DNA of 64,000 nt, taken from NCBI GenBank assembly GCA_029641185.1, contig JAPWGK010000020.1, positions 744,001 to 808,000 of the forward strand, read 5' to 3'. The notes below the pieces were generated by a model. The model saw nothing but the letters and a program-made list of their open reading frames with translations, was not told where the DNA came from and did no database searches. How positions within the stretch are numbered: the first letter of the stretch is position 1; the number at the start of each line of letters is the position of its first letter. The DNA comes from Pseudofabraea citricarpa (taxonomy: Eukaryota; Ascomycota; Leotiomycetes; Helotiales; Dermateaceae). The translations under genes and the position numbers were made by a program. Shown one piece after another: positions 1 through 10,608 of this stretch.

Positions 1-314
1 GTCTGATCAAGAAGAACGAGAAGCTCACCAACATCATCAACCAAATGCAACAACAAGGTCGCGGTCTAGCTTCAGGCATGGCTGGCGTGGTTGAAGGAAG
101 TATGGAGGGTGAATACGCTGAAGGGGAGGGTGACCTAGAAGGCACAGAGAGCGATTATGAATACGAAGATGAAGAAGGCGAGGAGGAAGGCAGCGAAGGG
201 GAGTATGATGAAGATACTGAGGAAGAGCTCCATACTGAAGTCCCTCAGAAGACATTCGGTCCACCACCACCTCCAGCTACGACAACCAACGGTACCAACG
301 GCGTTAAGCACTAG
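1..314 (+). CDS. 3' end of an unknown acidic-tailed protein (partial)
   Basis: An open frame enters from the left edge, readable from base 3, and stops at 314. The visible part starts with a Lys/Asn-rich helical stretch and a Gln run. It then becomes a strongly acidic tail of Glu, Asp, Gly and Tyr (about bases 105-240) and ends with a Pro run and an Asn/Gly/Thr stretch. Such tails are common in nuclear or chaperone-like proteins, but no family is recognisable. The real start lies outside the window. The frame is supported by its continuity to the edge and its compositional coherence; function is unknown. Confidence 0.6.
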   Translation, partial: LIKKNEKLTNIINQMQQQGRGLASGMAGVVEGSMEGEYAEGEGDLEGTESDYEYEDEEGEEEGSEGEYDEDTEEELHTEVPQKTFGPPPPPATTTNGTNGVKH

Positions 315-544
315 TGGGCAGAGCTTAGTGGACCCCTGTATTTATTATACCGTGTGCTTAAGTTTATCGCTTGTCGGTTTGCTGTTTGTCGCTAGATGTA
401 CTGTACTGTACAGGCAGTTGTTGCTATAGCATCAAGAGACCACAAATTTCCCACAAACCTTACCTGTACTATTTAGGTTTTGAGCAGAAGAGCATTTACA
501 CGTGATGTAAGCAAAGGGTACGGGTATTGAAGCTCGGGTATTAG

Positions 545-1519
545 ATGTGGACATCCATATATTCCGGCCCTCGAGCGGCCCCAACTTCCTTTAATCTTCC
601 AGACAATAAAGGTATGTTTGTCCCTGACGAGATACCGATGCACAAGATCGTACTCGCCGTTTTCAGTGAGATCATCAAAGACGCATACTACACAGCGTGG
701 ACAACCTTCGTTGTCAAAACCAGCAAGATTTACGACTATTTAGAAGACGGGATAAACGAAAGGAGGATTCTGAATCTGAGGTTGACTTCCAACACACAAC
801 CAACATTTTCCAGATTTCAGGACTTACCCACTGAGCTGCGGCAACTCATCTGGCGACATGCGGTGCTCGCCTACCCGTCAAGAACCATCGAGATCCGAGC
901 TGACAAGCACACAAAAGTGAACTCCTCACCTACATCTCTCTGCCAGATTCCAAGTCTCCTACACACATGTCAAAGCTCTCGCAGTGAAGCTCTACGACAC
1001 TATTCCCTGGCCTTTGGAGTCGGGGATCTGCAGCCAAAGATATACGTGAACTTCCACGAGGACGTTGTATATTTCGAAGCGCGGGATGAGGGCTTTGGGC
1101 TCCTGAATCCAAACACGGCAGAGATGCAAGACCTAGACAGGATCCAGAAACTCGCTATCCTGATCCCGAGATACCTGTACGATGCCCGGTGGCGGCTCGA
1201 TGCCTTCAGGAACCTGAAGGAGCTCGTCCTGGTCGTACAGCACGGCGAGAGAACCTTTGATCTCGGCCCTGATCCTACGCTCGTGCTGGGTCGTGATGCC
1301 GAAGACATGATTTCCGGAGATACCGGCAGTGCGTCGAGCCAAGAGCGAGACATGGTCGCGGGAAGGTTAATGTACGCACCCGTCATAAAGGGGTTTTTTG
1401 AGAAGATGAAGTCAGACAACCCAGGCTGGGGGGTGCCGGTGTTGAAGCAGGGTTATTTTGTCAAGGGTGAGAGGGATAAATGGTACTTTACAAGAACAGG
1501 AGATCTATGGCCTTTCTAG
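545..1519 (+). CDS. 2EXR-domain protein
   Basis: Intronless frame of 324 residues. From about residue 88 it carries the fungal 2EXR signature: an F-x-x-F-x-D-L-P-x-E-L-R stretch followed by an I/W helix. A later segment, L-L-x-T-C-x-x-S-R-S-E-A, is typical of the same family, and a Y-V-N-F-x-x-D-V-V-Y-F strand follows. The family is widely expanded in Pezizomycotina and its biochemical role is unknown. The first 85 residues are not conserved-looking, so a later start or a missed 5' intron is possible. A CACGTG element lies 46 bases upstream of this ATG. A second 2EXR gene occurs near 24.2-25.2 kb. Confidence 0.8.
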   Translation: MWTSIYSGPRAAPTSFNLPDNKGMFVPDEIPMHKIVLAVFSEIIKDAYYTAWTTFVVKTSKIYDYLEDGINERRILNLRLTSNTQPTFSRFQDLPTELRQLIWRHAVLAYPSRTIEIRADKHTKVNSSPTSLCQIPSLLHTCQSSRSEALRHYSLAFGVGDLQPKIYVNFHEDVVYFEARDEGFGLLNPNTAEMQDLDRIQKLAILIPRYLYDARWRLDAFRNLKELVLVVQHGERTFDLGPDPTLVLGRDAEDMISGDTGSASSQERDMVAGRLMYAPVIKGFFEKMKSDNPGWGVPVLKQGYFVKGERDKWYFTRTGDLWPF

Positions 1520-1947
1520 AACTTGCAGCGTGCTATAGAAGGATAGACATGGTAGATGAAGCGATGAATGAAGATTCACAACGAACTTTGTTATTACTGT
1601 ACCGAACTTGAACTAGACAAACATGCCTTGCAGAACTGGTGGAACTCAGCACGTGTGACCAAGACGAGGGCGGACCAGCACCCAGACCCCTGGAATTAAC
1701 CCCACGCGGGGAAGCGAGCCGAGGCCAAATGTCGAGCAGAGCCGAAGCGAGCGACCTGTCAGTGTCAGTCTACAACGACGACTCCGCTCTTGCGAGCATA
1801 CTGCCTTGCAGCTAGCTAGCTATTTATCTAAAACCATGTCACATAGCTTCTCTCTTGAACTTGGAAATATTCATACTCGCCAACCGACATTAAAGCACAG
1901 CTAGAACCAGCACAACACGCCGTCTAAGCACGAAACAGAAAACCAAC
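1520..1947 (+). promoter_or_regulatory. Promoter region of the nitronate monooxygenase gene
   Basis: 428 non-coding bases. They hold a CACGTG at 1650-1655, a GC-rich block around 1660-1780, and CT/CA-rich sequence just before the ATG at 1948, which looks like a fungal 5' leader. No gene or RNA is visible. Confidence 0.4.
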
Positions 1948-3006
1948 ATGGCATCTCCAACGGCCGTCATCACGACGCCACTCACGACGCTCCTGAACAT
2001 CCAGCATCCGATCCTTCTAGCAGGCATGGCGCGAACCTCAGGCGGGGAGCTGGCAGCAGCTGTATCGAACGCCGGAGGCCTAGGGTGCATCGGCGGCTTG
2101 GGGTACACGCCGACGCAACTGCGAGAGATCATCCACGAGCTGAAGGCGAACCTGACGTCGGCGTCGCTGCCATTCGGCGTGGATCTGGCACTGCCGAAAG
2201 TCGGCGACGGCGCGCGCAAGACGAACCACGACTACACGAACGGCCAGCTGGATCAATTGATCGATGTGACGATTGAAGAGGGCGCCAAGCTCTTCATCAG
2301 CGCCGTGGGCATCCCGCCGCCGCACGTCGTGCAGCGGTTACACGACGCCGGCATCCTGATCATGAATATGGTTGGCGCGCCCAAGCATGCGAAGAAGGCC
2401 CTTGATGCGGGCGTCGACATCGTGTGTGCCCAGGGCGGAGAGGGTGGTGGTCATACGGGAGATATCCCGAACTCCGTCCTGATCCCGGCCGTGGTCGACG
2501 TCGCACGCCTGTATCGTCCGAAATTGCTCAAGGGCCAGACGGCTCTCGTTGTTGCGGCTGGTGGCATCTACAACGGACGCAGTTTGGCGAGCAGCTTGAT
2601 GCAGGGTGCCGTGGGTGTTTGGGTCGGTACGAGATTCGTGGCGAGCACGGAGGCTGGTTGCAGCCAGGCTCATAAGGAAGCAGTGGTCACGGCTACTTTT
2701 GATGATACTCTCCGTACTTTGGTCGTTAGTGGCCGGCCCTTGAGAGTCAGGAGGAATGAGTATATCGACAAGTGGGAGGCACAGCCAGAGAAGATTAGGG
2801 AACTAACTGAGAAAGGTGTTACTCCTCTGGAACATGATATAGAGCAAGGCGTGGACTTTGACATCCCACATTTAATGGGACAGGTAGCTGGTGTCATTAG
2901 TGATATAAAGCCGGCGCGAGTCATCGTTGACGATATGATTACAGAGGCAGCTCAGATGTTGAGACAAGGGCAGGCTTATCTGGGCTTCTACAGAAGCAAA
3001 ATTTAA
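1948..3006 (+). CDS. Nitronate monooxygenase (2-nitropropane dioxygenase family)
   Basis: Intronless, 352 residues, the usual length for the family. These FMN enzymes oxidise alkyl nitronates (for example propionate 3-nitronate) to aldehydes or keto acids plus nitrite, and protect cells from these poisons. Visible hallmarks are the N-terminal P-I-L-L-A-G-M phosphate-loop region, the A-V-S-N-A-G-G-L-G motif, the Q-G-G-E-G-G-G-H-T-G segment around residue 165 that carries the conserved active-site His, and A-A-G-G-I-Y-N-G-R followed by G-V-W-V-G-T-R-F near residues 210-235 that bind FMN phosphate. The ATG at 1948 is preceded by an A-rich CAAC context. Probably cytosolic, as no signal peptide is seen. 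Physiological substrate unknown. Confidence 0.9.
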   Translation: MASPTAVITTPLTTLLNIQHPILLAGMARTSGGELAAAVSNAGGLGCIGGLGYTPTQLREIIHELKANLTSASLPFGVDLALPKVGDGARKTNHDYTNGQLDQLIDVTIEEGAKLFISAVGIPPPHVVQRLHDAGILIMNMVGAPKHAKKALDAGVDIVCAQGGEGGGHTGDIPNSVLIPAVVDVARLYRPKLLKGQTALVVAAGGIYNGRSLASSLMQGAVGVWVGTRFVASTEAGCSQAHKEAVVTATFDDTLRTLVVSGRPLRVRRNEYIDKWEAQPEKIRELTEKGVTPLEHDIEQGVDFDIPHLMGQVAGVISDIKPARVIVDDMITEAAQMLRQGQAYLGFYRSKI

Positions 3007-3203
3007 ACATGTACAATTTAATTTCAAAAGCAATTCAATCTCGGTTTCAAAATGTTCCATTGGTCTTAATTAAAATGATGCCACATCCCTAAGCAGCATG
3101 GCGAGCACTTCGCATGCATAGATATACGCCAATGCACCTTCTACCCTAATACAGCGCCTGAAACATTAAGGCAAACTGAGTCAAATAATCAAGAATGTAA
3201 AGC

Positions 3204-4526
3204 TTAGCCGAAATGCGGCAATCTTGCTGGTATGAAATCGTCTTCTGTCTTATCTCCCCTGTGTGAGCCTTCAGTAGTGGGTGGATCTTGACGATGTTGA
3301 GTATCAGTTCTATGACTTTGGTCTTCCGATGGTTCTGGTATTTCCTCAATTGTATCTTCTTCAACTTTGCTCTCTGGCACAGACTCGTCATCATTGTCTC
3401 GTAGATGAAGTCCTCGCTCCTGAGCTAATCGAGCTGCAGCCTGACGTTTTCTTTCAATCTCACCATCTTCTTCTTCTCTTATCCTTTCTTCCTCTTGTTG
3501 AAGTTCTGTCAGTGAAGGCGTTTCAGCCATGTCTGGCGACTGTTCATTTACTAGAGACGGTAATGACGTCCCTGAGCCAGCTCGCTGGGGTCCCAACGAC
3601 GGTCTTTTATTCTTGAAGGATTGTGCACCACTGGAGAGGTTTCTTGATACTCTTCGGGAACTTGCTGGCCGCTTGCCTTTGCTGCTCTTGGTTTTTGCGC
3701 TACTACGGTCGTCATTTCCCGTGAGAGTCATCCTTCTCTCCAATGCCATTGCAAATTCATCATCCAGCGGTACCGCGTCATCTTCTCCGTCACTTGGGAA
3801 AAGATCTCCGCGCGAGCGAAATGAATCGGTTGTCTCGCCCGAGCTAGTAGTAGATGAGCGTTGTCTCGTGTGACCCTTTGCCCTAGCTCTTTCATCCCCA
3901 CTGTTGTCATCCGGCATGAGCGGCTCTGCTTCTTCTTCCTCTTGGAAGTGGCCTCGCAGGCCCCCAGGATGTTCTTGCAAGTCTGCTGCACTCGGCTTGT
4001 ATCGTAGAGTACCCCCAAGCTTCCATGGTAGACGTCCTAAGAATCCCAACGCACTTGTACTCGGAATGACTGTAGGATCTGGATCCAGACTTTTTCGCCG
4101 TGCTCCTCTTGTGCCATAACTCATCCCTCTCTTTCGTCTGGGAGCTTGATCTATCCCTTCACTACCACCGCTATGAGAGCCACTTCCTGCGAGTAACCGA
4201 TCCAACTCATCGTTTCCCCAACCACCCAATAACCCACCTGTTGCGAGGCCTTCGTCCTCGTCCCAATCATCGTAGAAATCAAAACTCAATTCTGCTCGTC
4301 CTCTCGTTCGCCCTCGTTCCCTCCGGCGGGCGCGTTCTTCTCGATCTGGGAAGCATCGACCGGTACACTGTTGGAAACTGGATGAGATGGATGAAAAGCA
4401 AGGATTGATGTATGCGTGTTGGAAGGTCCAGATACCGGCCGCGGCAGTTTCAGTTGCAGACTCGGCATTCTGTGAGAACTGATTCCAAGTCTGTCGAATC
4501 CTAGGATCTTCAAGGAGGGGAGCCAT
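3204..4526 (-). CDS. Conserved-looking fungal protein of unknown function, charged and low-complexity
   Basis: Intronless, 440 residues. The first 60 residues look ordered: an aromatic and small-residue helix, then a Cys-containing stretch. Next come an Arg-rich segment, an acidic F-Y-D-D-W-D-E-D patch and a Gly-rich W-G-N-D-E-L-D-R-L-L-A-G segment near residues 100-115. The rest is disordered Ser/Arg/Glu-rich sequence with a predicted coiled coil around residues 335-375. I do not recognise a named family; the ordered N-terminus with a disordered tail suggests a fungal-specific regulatory or scaffold protein. A TCACGTGA palindrome at 4749-4756 lies 223 bases upstream of the start. The gene converges on the nitronate monooxygenase gene with 197 bases between them. 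Confidence 0.75.
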   Translation of the reverse strand: MAPLLEDPRIRQTWNQFSQNAESATETAAAGIWTFQHAYINPCFSSISSSFQQCTGRCFPDREERARRRERGRTRGRAELSFDFYDDWDEDEGLATGGLLGGWGNDELDRLLAGSGSHSGGSEGIDQAPRRKRGMSYGTRGARRKSLDPDPTVIPSTSALGFLGRLPWKLGGTLRYKPSAADLQEHPGGLRGHFQEEEEAEPLMPDDNSGDERARAKGHTRQRSSTTSSGETTDSFRSRGDLFPSDGEDDAVPLDDEFAMALERRMTLTGNDDRSSAKTKSSKGKRPASSRRVSRNLSSGAQSFKNKRPSLGPQRAGSGTSLPSLVNEQSPDMAETPSLTELQQEEERIREEEDGEIERKRQAAARLAQERGLHLRDNDDESVPESKVEEDTIEEIPEPSEDQSHRTDTQHRQDPPTTEGSHRGDKTEDDFIPARLPHFG

Positions 4527-5141
4527 GATGCCGAAAGTCGCAAGATGGTCTCAAGTCATTGAGGTCCTGATCAGAGAAGAGAATAAGAAATGGTGGCGAG
4601 AGCACTACAGACACATTCAAGCGGTAGTAGATTTACACGGTCCGATGTGCTGTAAACAAATTAGCAGCGCTTTGGGAATCTGGGGTTATCGCAGGAATGT
4701 GTCTCGAGTCTCCAGATCATCTCGAGCTGGGGCCACGGCATAATGTGTTCACGTGATATAGTCTAATCATCTAACCAATTGTGTAGCGCCAAGCACCGGT
4801 CACGCACTAGTACGTCAAGTCAACCTTCAGCCTTGTCGCTTGTGTATCGGAGCTTGAGCAATAGTTGCTACAAATCGCGATTGAAATAGCAGATATTTAC
4901 AGATGTCAATTCTTAGAGTACTGGGATAATTATGTAAAGATATGTAGGTCACCCAACCGCTGCTCAAAGGCACCCACATCTTACTGAGAGAATTATGTAA
5001 GTGTGAGATTAGCGGTGTAAGACTTAGGTGAGATATTGTGTGGATTTTATATTTCTTCTTTCTTTTTTCTTTTCTTGCAGTCCATCTCCGGGTATACAGA
5101 TTATCAGTTGTTCAAAACACCATGCCCAATATCCAATTTGT
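4527..5141. promoter_or_regulatory. Promoter of the 3204-4526 gene and 3' flank of the Vhc1-like gene
   Basis: 615 non-coding bases. The only distinct element is the TCACGTGA palindrome at 4749-4756. A T/C-rich run at about 5048-5080 probably belongs to the 3' flank of the next gene. No convincing gene is seen. Confidence 0.4.
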
Positions 5142-8100
5142 CTACAAACTCATGGTAACAGTCATGCTGTTACTATGCACCATTAAAACCGGTGGGCAAT
5201 CTTTGCAGAGAACCTCTAAATCGCTGAGATAGCTAGCAGAAGCAACTTCACTCTTACTCGTGCCTTCTGCTGGGCTAGGAAGTGTCGTGAACATCACAGC
5301 AGTATCGTCACTATTAGCTCTTATCAACTCGTTAAGTATCAGATGTTGTGCACGACAAGGTAAATCGTTAAACGATAAAGGCAGAGATTGGGTGGAGTAG
5401 GTAGAACCATTTCGAGAGGGAGATTCCGAAACCTGGCCCGGAAGAATCGTTGATGAAGAGGACTGGATGTATGCGGATGGTAGGCGGCCACTTCGAACAG
5501 GTGGCGAAGGAGTATCAGTAAACATAATACTCGGGCCTGGGCCATCTTCGGTTGCAACACGAGTGATTGGTACTGGTTTGCTGGAGAACTTAGGTTGGGA
5601 AGCATGACGAGACATTGTTGGTCTCTCCCGAATAGACCCTGGACGGCTGCTCGGCCCTTTTTGGGACGGCTGGTCTAGGTGAGCAAGGGAAGGATTGCTG
5701 GCTTGACCTTCGGAAGTTGGGGGTCTGAGGGATGCCATTGATGAGGAAATGGCTGATATTGAAGCAGGCTTCTTCGGGGTTTCGGGCGAAAGACTGGGAA
5801 TTTCTGGCGCCGAAATAGATGGTGGTTCATTCGACCCCAGATTTCGAAGTGTCCTTTCTGGAACTTTGACCTCTTTCTCCCCTGTTGAGCGTTTTGAGGG
5901 AGGTGGTCCCCTCATACTGTCACCATGGCTTTTTCTTCTCTTCAATTTTGTTAAACTCGCAGTCTTGGAGTCACTATCAGACTCAAAGTCATCCATGTCA
6001 GCTTCACTTGCTGCATCATCATCCAAAACGAGCTCAGCATCAGTGTCGCTCTCATCGTCACTACTACTTGAATCCTCACTGGCACTTGCTTGACTGGCGT
6101 GCTGATTCATGACTTCGTTGGAGAGTCTATGTGTCCGCATACCAAGACTAACACCAAGTTTGGTGAGACCGCTCATGGTATGTTTCTTCTTAGATTTCCT
6201 GAGAAGTTTTCGAATACCGAGAAACCTTTCAACCCTTTCATTCCGAGGGCCTTGTTGGAAAGAAGCTTCAGGCCAGTTCGAGCTCGTATGGAAGATATTA
6301 GCGACGTCTGCAAGATCTTCAGACGCTGATGTGGCACCACGCTTGCCTCGAATGGTTTGGATCTCATTCCACCACTCTTGGCCTTCTAGACACTGGTCTA
6401 CCTCTTTCTCATGCTCATCTCCTGAACTTCCCCCATTGACGATAATTTCGTAAGTTTTCAAGTCGCCAGATGCAAGCCAGAAAACCAGGATTTCGGCCTC
6501 GATTCTCAAGTTGGTGAGTAGCTGCTGGACTCGAGCACGCTCCTCTTCGACATCTGATTCGTACTCTACAAAGACTGCCACGCGTAGTTTATATGCTTTT
6601 TTCCAGGCCGGAACAGTGTTTAATATAACACCAAGCTGTAGAATTAATGTATCTGTAATTCGTTAATTCATAACAAGCGCGACTTCTGAAACTAGGCTTA
6701 CATGTATCAAAGTTCGTTGTGAGAACATTTTGTTTCTTGTCTGCTTCTGAAACAATCTCTGCGGACATCTGGATAGGCCATAAGTCAATGTACTTTTTGG
6801 TGACATCCGAATCATCACTCGGGAAATCTAGATCTCGGAATCCCTTAGCAACTGCTACGTTTATTTGTAGTCGGAATAGTAAATCCTCGAGAATTGTTAC
6901 ATAACTGGTAACACTCATCATGTCCTCTGTTTTGCAAGAGTCTGTAGGCAACAGTCCGTCCATTTTAGCATCTTTACTGCCACGGCGAGGTTTGGTATGG
7001 GGTCTTTGGGATTTAGAATCATCCACACCGATCATGCTTGCTTTACTTGGTGGTGATGGCATGACTGGTGCATCAATGAGAGGTTTACTACTCCTCAATT
7101 CGTCGAGGTTGTAAAAGCCCAAGACTGCGATATTTGGCCGCATACCACCGAGCCCAGCGCTAAGAACAATGTTCCTGGTGCCCCACTCTACTCCAGGACT
7201 TATGGCAATGTTGACAAAGGCTTTGATCTTCGAGAAATCAATATATTTGGTCCCTGGTGATAAAAAATCAGCATTTGGCTTCTTCTTCTTCTAGTAACAG
7301 TAATAGAGTGTGATTGCAAAGACCAAAAGCGAAAGCATTAAACATTTTGACCTTGTCTTACAACTTGCAGCACAATCATAGGGCGAGTCTCTCTGGGCAA
7401 GGTCTACTTACAGGCTGCCTGTTGTCGACGTGCTTCGGGCACAGACCCGGCGAAGTCATCTGTCACGATAACATGACCCAGTATATACAAAGCCCCCTTC
7501 TTCATCGAGTTACAGAATTGAATGAGTTTGTACTGCCGTCGGGGGTCATTAACAAACAAAAGAATCTGTGGTCTCCAAAACTTGACGTGTTCCTGCCGTA
7601 ATCGTAGCAGATACTTTCTGACTTGGTGGTAAATAAGACTTTGGGAGACGTCACCCCAGCTTTTCGGCGGACTCGTGTAGTGAATAATCAAGAATATGAT
7701 TACCAGAATGCCAACACATCCTGTAGCATATAAGCCGTCCACAAAGAACATGGCGGCTCCTGACACAACGGTCCCGGCTAATGCAGTTTGCCAGTTGAAG
7801 AAATGGAATGAAGGTCGGAAATTTGGTGCGGAACCAATTTTAAGCAAGAAACAAGCAAGATTCATAACAAGAAAGGTCATCTACTAACATTAGTAGGTGG
7901 GTGTGGTTTTTGCTAGCAGCATATAAACTTACGAGATAAGTCATGGTAACAAATGAAGCAATCTGGTTAAGATCACCAAGCATTGTTATTTGAGCAACAA
8001 CATATGTAATCAAGATGGCATATCGAGGTTCATCTCCAATTTTTGAGCCCTGCCCAAAGATAGATAGTCCTGGAAGAAGATGGTCTCTTGCAAGAGCCTG

Positions 8101-9570
8101 TAAAAGCTTTGCTGACCCAATAACCCCCATCAAAGTTGAAAAGAACGAACTCGCAAACTCTCCTGCAAGCACCAAGATGCCACTAACATTGATATCCTGA
8201 ATAATGTTCGCATTTCTGCGGAAGGATGAGCGGGTACACGTAGCAGCCATAGCCAGAATCACCAGAGTATATAAACCAAGTGTGGTAATAAGACCCCACA
8301 GTGTACCTTTAGGGATCGACTTGCTGGGCTTTCGTAGGTCACCCGACATGCTTGCTCCCGCAAATATACCTCCTGTTGCTGGGAATAGAATTCCAAAGAG
8401 ATCTTGAAATGTCTCTTTCCCATGCAGCTGGCTTCCAGCCGCACCCTTAGTCAATTGAGGCATCAGGTTTCCCATAAAAGTTTGAACACTTAGCCCAGTA
8501 TACTCTATCCCCAACTTCCTGCTCTCGAATGGTGACATGATGAGAGCAGAGAATGGAATTGAGAGAGTGGCGACGAGTAAAATCACCAGCAAACCATTGC
8601 TGGCACGTGCAAAAATTGATGAGCCTGCCAGACATATCGCAGTACAGATAACAAGCACCACGGTTGCCCATAGATAAGACCACAGCTGTTCTTCCGGTAG
8701 AACTTGATACCAATTGCCACTGATTGAACCAAAGTTCAGCTTGATACAATCGATGAGACCCACTGCATTCATTCCAGTATTGAACACCTGACCCAAGTAG
8801 AAGACTACTCCGATGGAACCACCAAATTCGGGACCGAGAGACCTCGATATCAAATAATATGCACCCCCGCCCCGAACTGTACCATTTGAGGCAATTGCCG
8901 ATAGAGAAAATGTTGTAACAGTATTGATCAAGTATGAGGCTAATAACATGCCTGTAATAATGTTAGTGTCTACCTTCTGAGCACCTCCTATCGAGCACAT
9001 ACCCATGATCCCCAAAACCCCCGCTTGTCCAAGTATGAAACCAAATCTCAAGAACATAAGAATGCTAAGCACATTCAGACATGTCGGCACAAAAACACCA
9101 GTAAATGTGCCCATTTTCTCGGCGCCCCCCACAGGTCGAGGGCCCATTCCCGTCTTTGGCACTGAGGAGTCTCCATTCGCCTTTTTGCTTTCTGCCTCAT
9201 TGCGCATTTGTACGGTCATTGCATCGTCCCCAAATAAACCTCCATCGTGACTCCGCCTCCGACCGTTCGACGGCCGCCGTCGTACCGTCCCCTCGTCGCC
9301 GGAACCATCGTGCAGATGCAGCATCCTTCTAGTGAAAGAATGCTTCCTGGGTGGGGGAGTCGAATTCTCGGTCTCAGGGTCGTATGGGTTTTCAGGTTCG
9401 TCCGAATCGTTGGGCCTTGACCTGTCTCGCGGAGGAGGTGAAGGGGATTCTCGTTGCTCGAGGATTATGGAAACTCGTCTCCCCAATTCGCCGCCTGTAT
9501 TGCCTCCATCGTCCGAACCTCGCGCTACACAATCGAATTGTTGGCTTGCATCTTCACTAGTGCTGGGCAT
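5142..9570 (-). CDS. VHC1: Vhc1-like cation-chloride cotransporter (SLC12 family)
   Basis: Exons 9570-7933, 7880-7412, 7253-6702 and 6652-5142 (introns 52, 158 and 49 nt) give 1389 residues. About 150 disordered residues precede a 12-helix amino-acid-permease-type membrane domain. The cytosolic C-terminal domain holds the cotransporter signatures L-P-E-A-R-R-Q-Q-A-A, G-L-G-G-M-R-P-N and V-F-V-E-Y-E-S-D-V-E-E-E-R, and the protein ends P-P-V-L-M-V-H-S-N-S followed by a short tail. Yeast Vhc1 works at the vacuole membrane in K+ and Cl- homeostasis, so the same site is inferred. Joining the exons across each intron restores family-conserved sequence, which fixes the splice sites. The 158-nt intron is long for this window; nearer AG sites would create a stop codon. 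The start is the first ATG of the frame. The gene is divergent from the AVT3/4-like gene. Confidence 0.92.
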
Positions 9571-10608
9571 GATTGCCGATGAGCAGCATCGAGGCTCTGC
9601 GGGCAAGACGGGTACAGATTGATACTTAGTCACGGGCCTATGGTTGATAGCATGTCAGTTTCTCCTCGTCAAAGAGTGTCGGTGTTGCTCGTGAACTCAC
9701 GATTCATGCGTTACCTATCTAGATAAGGTAACCAGCTATCCTTGCATGCGAAACGTCATAGCATAGCTCGCTTCGCGCGGAAAACCAGAACTCGTGCAAG
9801 GCCGGTCGTCCCATGTATTGAAGAATCAGCGACTTCAGATGGATCACAGGAAGATAAGAAATGGAAATGGAATCTGGGGGAGAGGCATATTTGAGGAGAG
9901 GAAAAAACCCGCAAAGAAGGGGGTTTAAAATGCCTCAAGGGAGAGCAAGGCTGGGATGGGGGGGATACAAGGCTGCGAGATCGGGGCATGTTCAGGTCTA
10001 CAGCGATTGGGTCGAAGTTCTAGGCATTTCAGAGCCCTGGAAGCCTGAAAGCAGGAAAGCAGGGTCTTCGGCATGTGCGACTCAGGCCGCTGATGTTTAT
10101 TTCTACCGCCGCACAGTGGGGAGCTGCAGCAAGATTCAGGGATGTGCGATACGGGCGGCGGTAGGGGCTACAGCGGTCATTCAGCATGACTCTGGTGCCT
10201 GAACCTGACCAGTGACCGCTGTGACCAGCGCATCCCACGCTCGGCTTAGGCGGTCAGACAGTACGAAGCCAGCCCCAGCACCCAGCACCCAGCACCAGCA
10301 CCAACAGCAGCTTTCGGAAGGTCAACACAGAGCAGCTGATTCACTGAGACATCGATATCTCCTCGTACTCTACCCATCTTCTCTACACCACTTTCGAACC
10401 CCCCTCACCCTCCTTACAACACACATCACCAAACTCTCACCGTATGTCCTACCACCTCTCAGGCCCTACGAGACCTAACCCGTGCCTTTTCAAGCAGAAA
10501 TAGTCTTTTTACTCCGACCAGCATGCCGATCAATATCAGATAAGCCGAACACAAACAAATATCTCTGCCTTTCCGCCACGACTTCACCCAAACTCTGAGG
10601 ATAGCACC
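9571..10608. promoter_or_regulatory. Shared divergent promoter of the Vhc1-like and AVT3/4-like transporter genes
   Basis: 1038 non-coding bases separate the two start codons. The stretch near 9880-9960 is purine-rich (GGGGGAGAG, AAAGAAGGGGG). The stretch 10260-10480 is C/A/T-rich, with repeated CCAGCACC units at about 10270-10300 and a long CT-rich leader, typical of a fungal 5' UTR. No gene is visible. Confidence 0.45.

Noticed and set aside
4525..4743. 72-codon frame divergent from the 3204-4526 gene
   Set aside because: Its ATG overlaps the start of the opposite gene, the composition is random, and it ends at the promoter motif.
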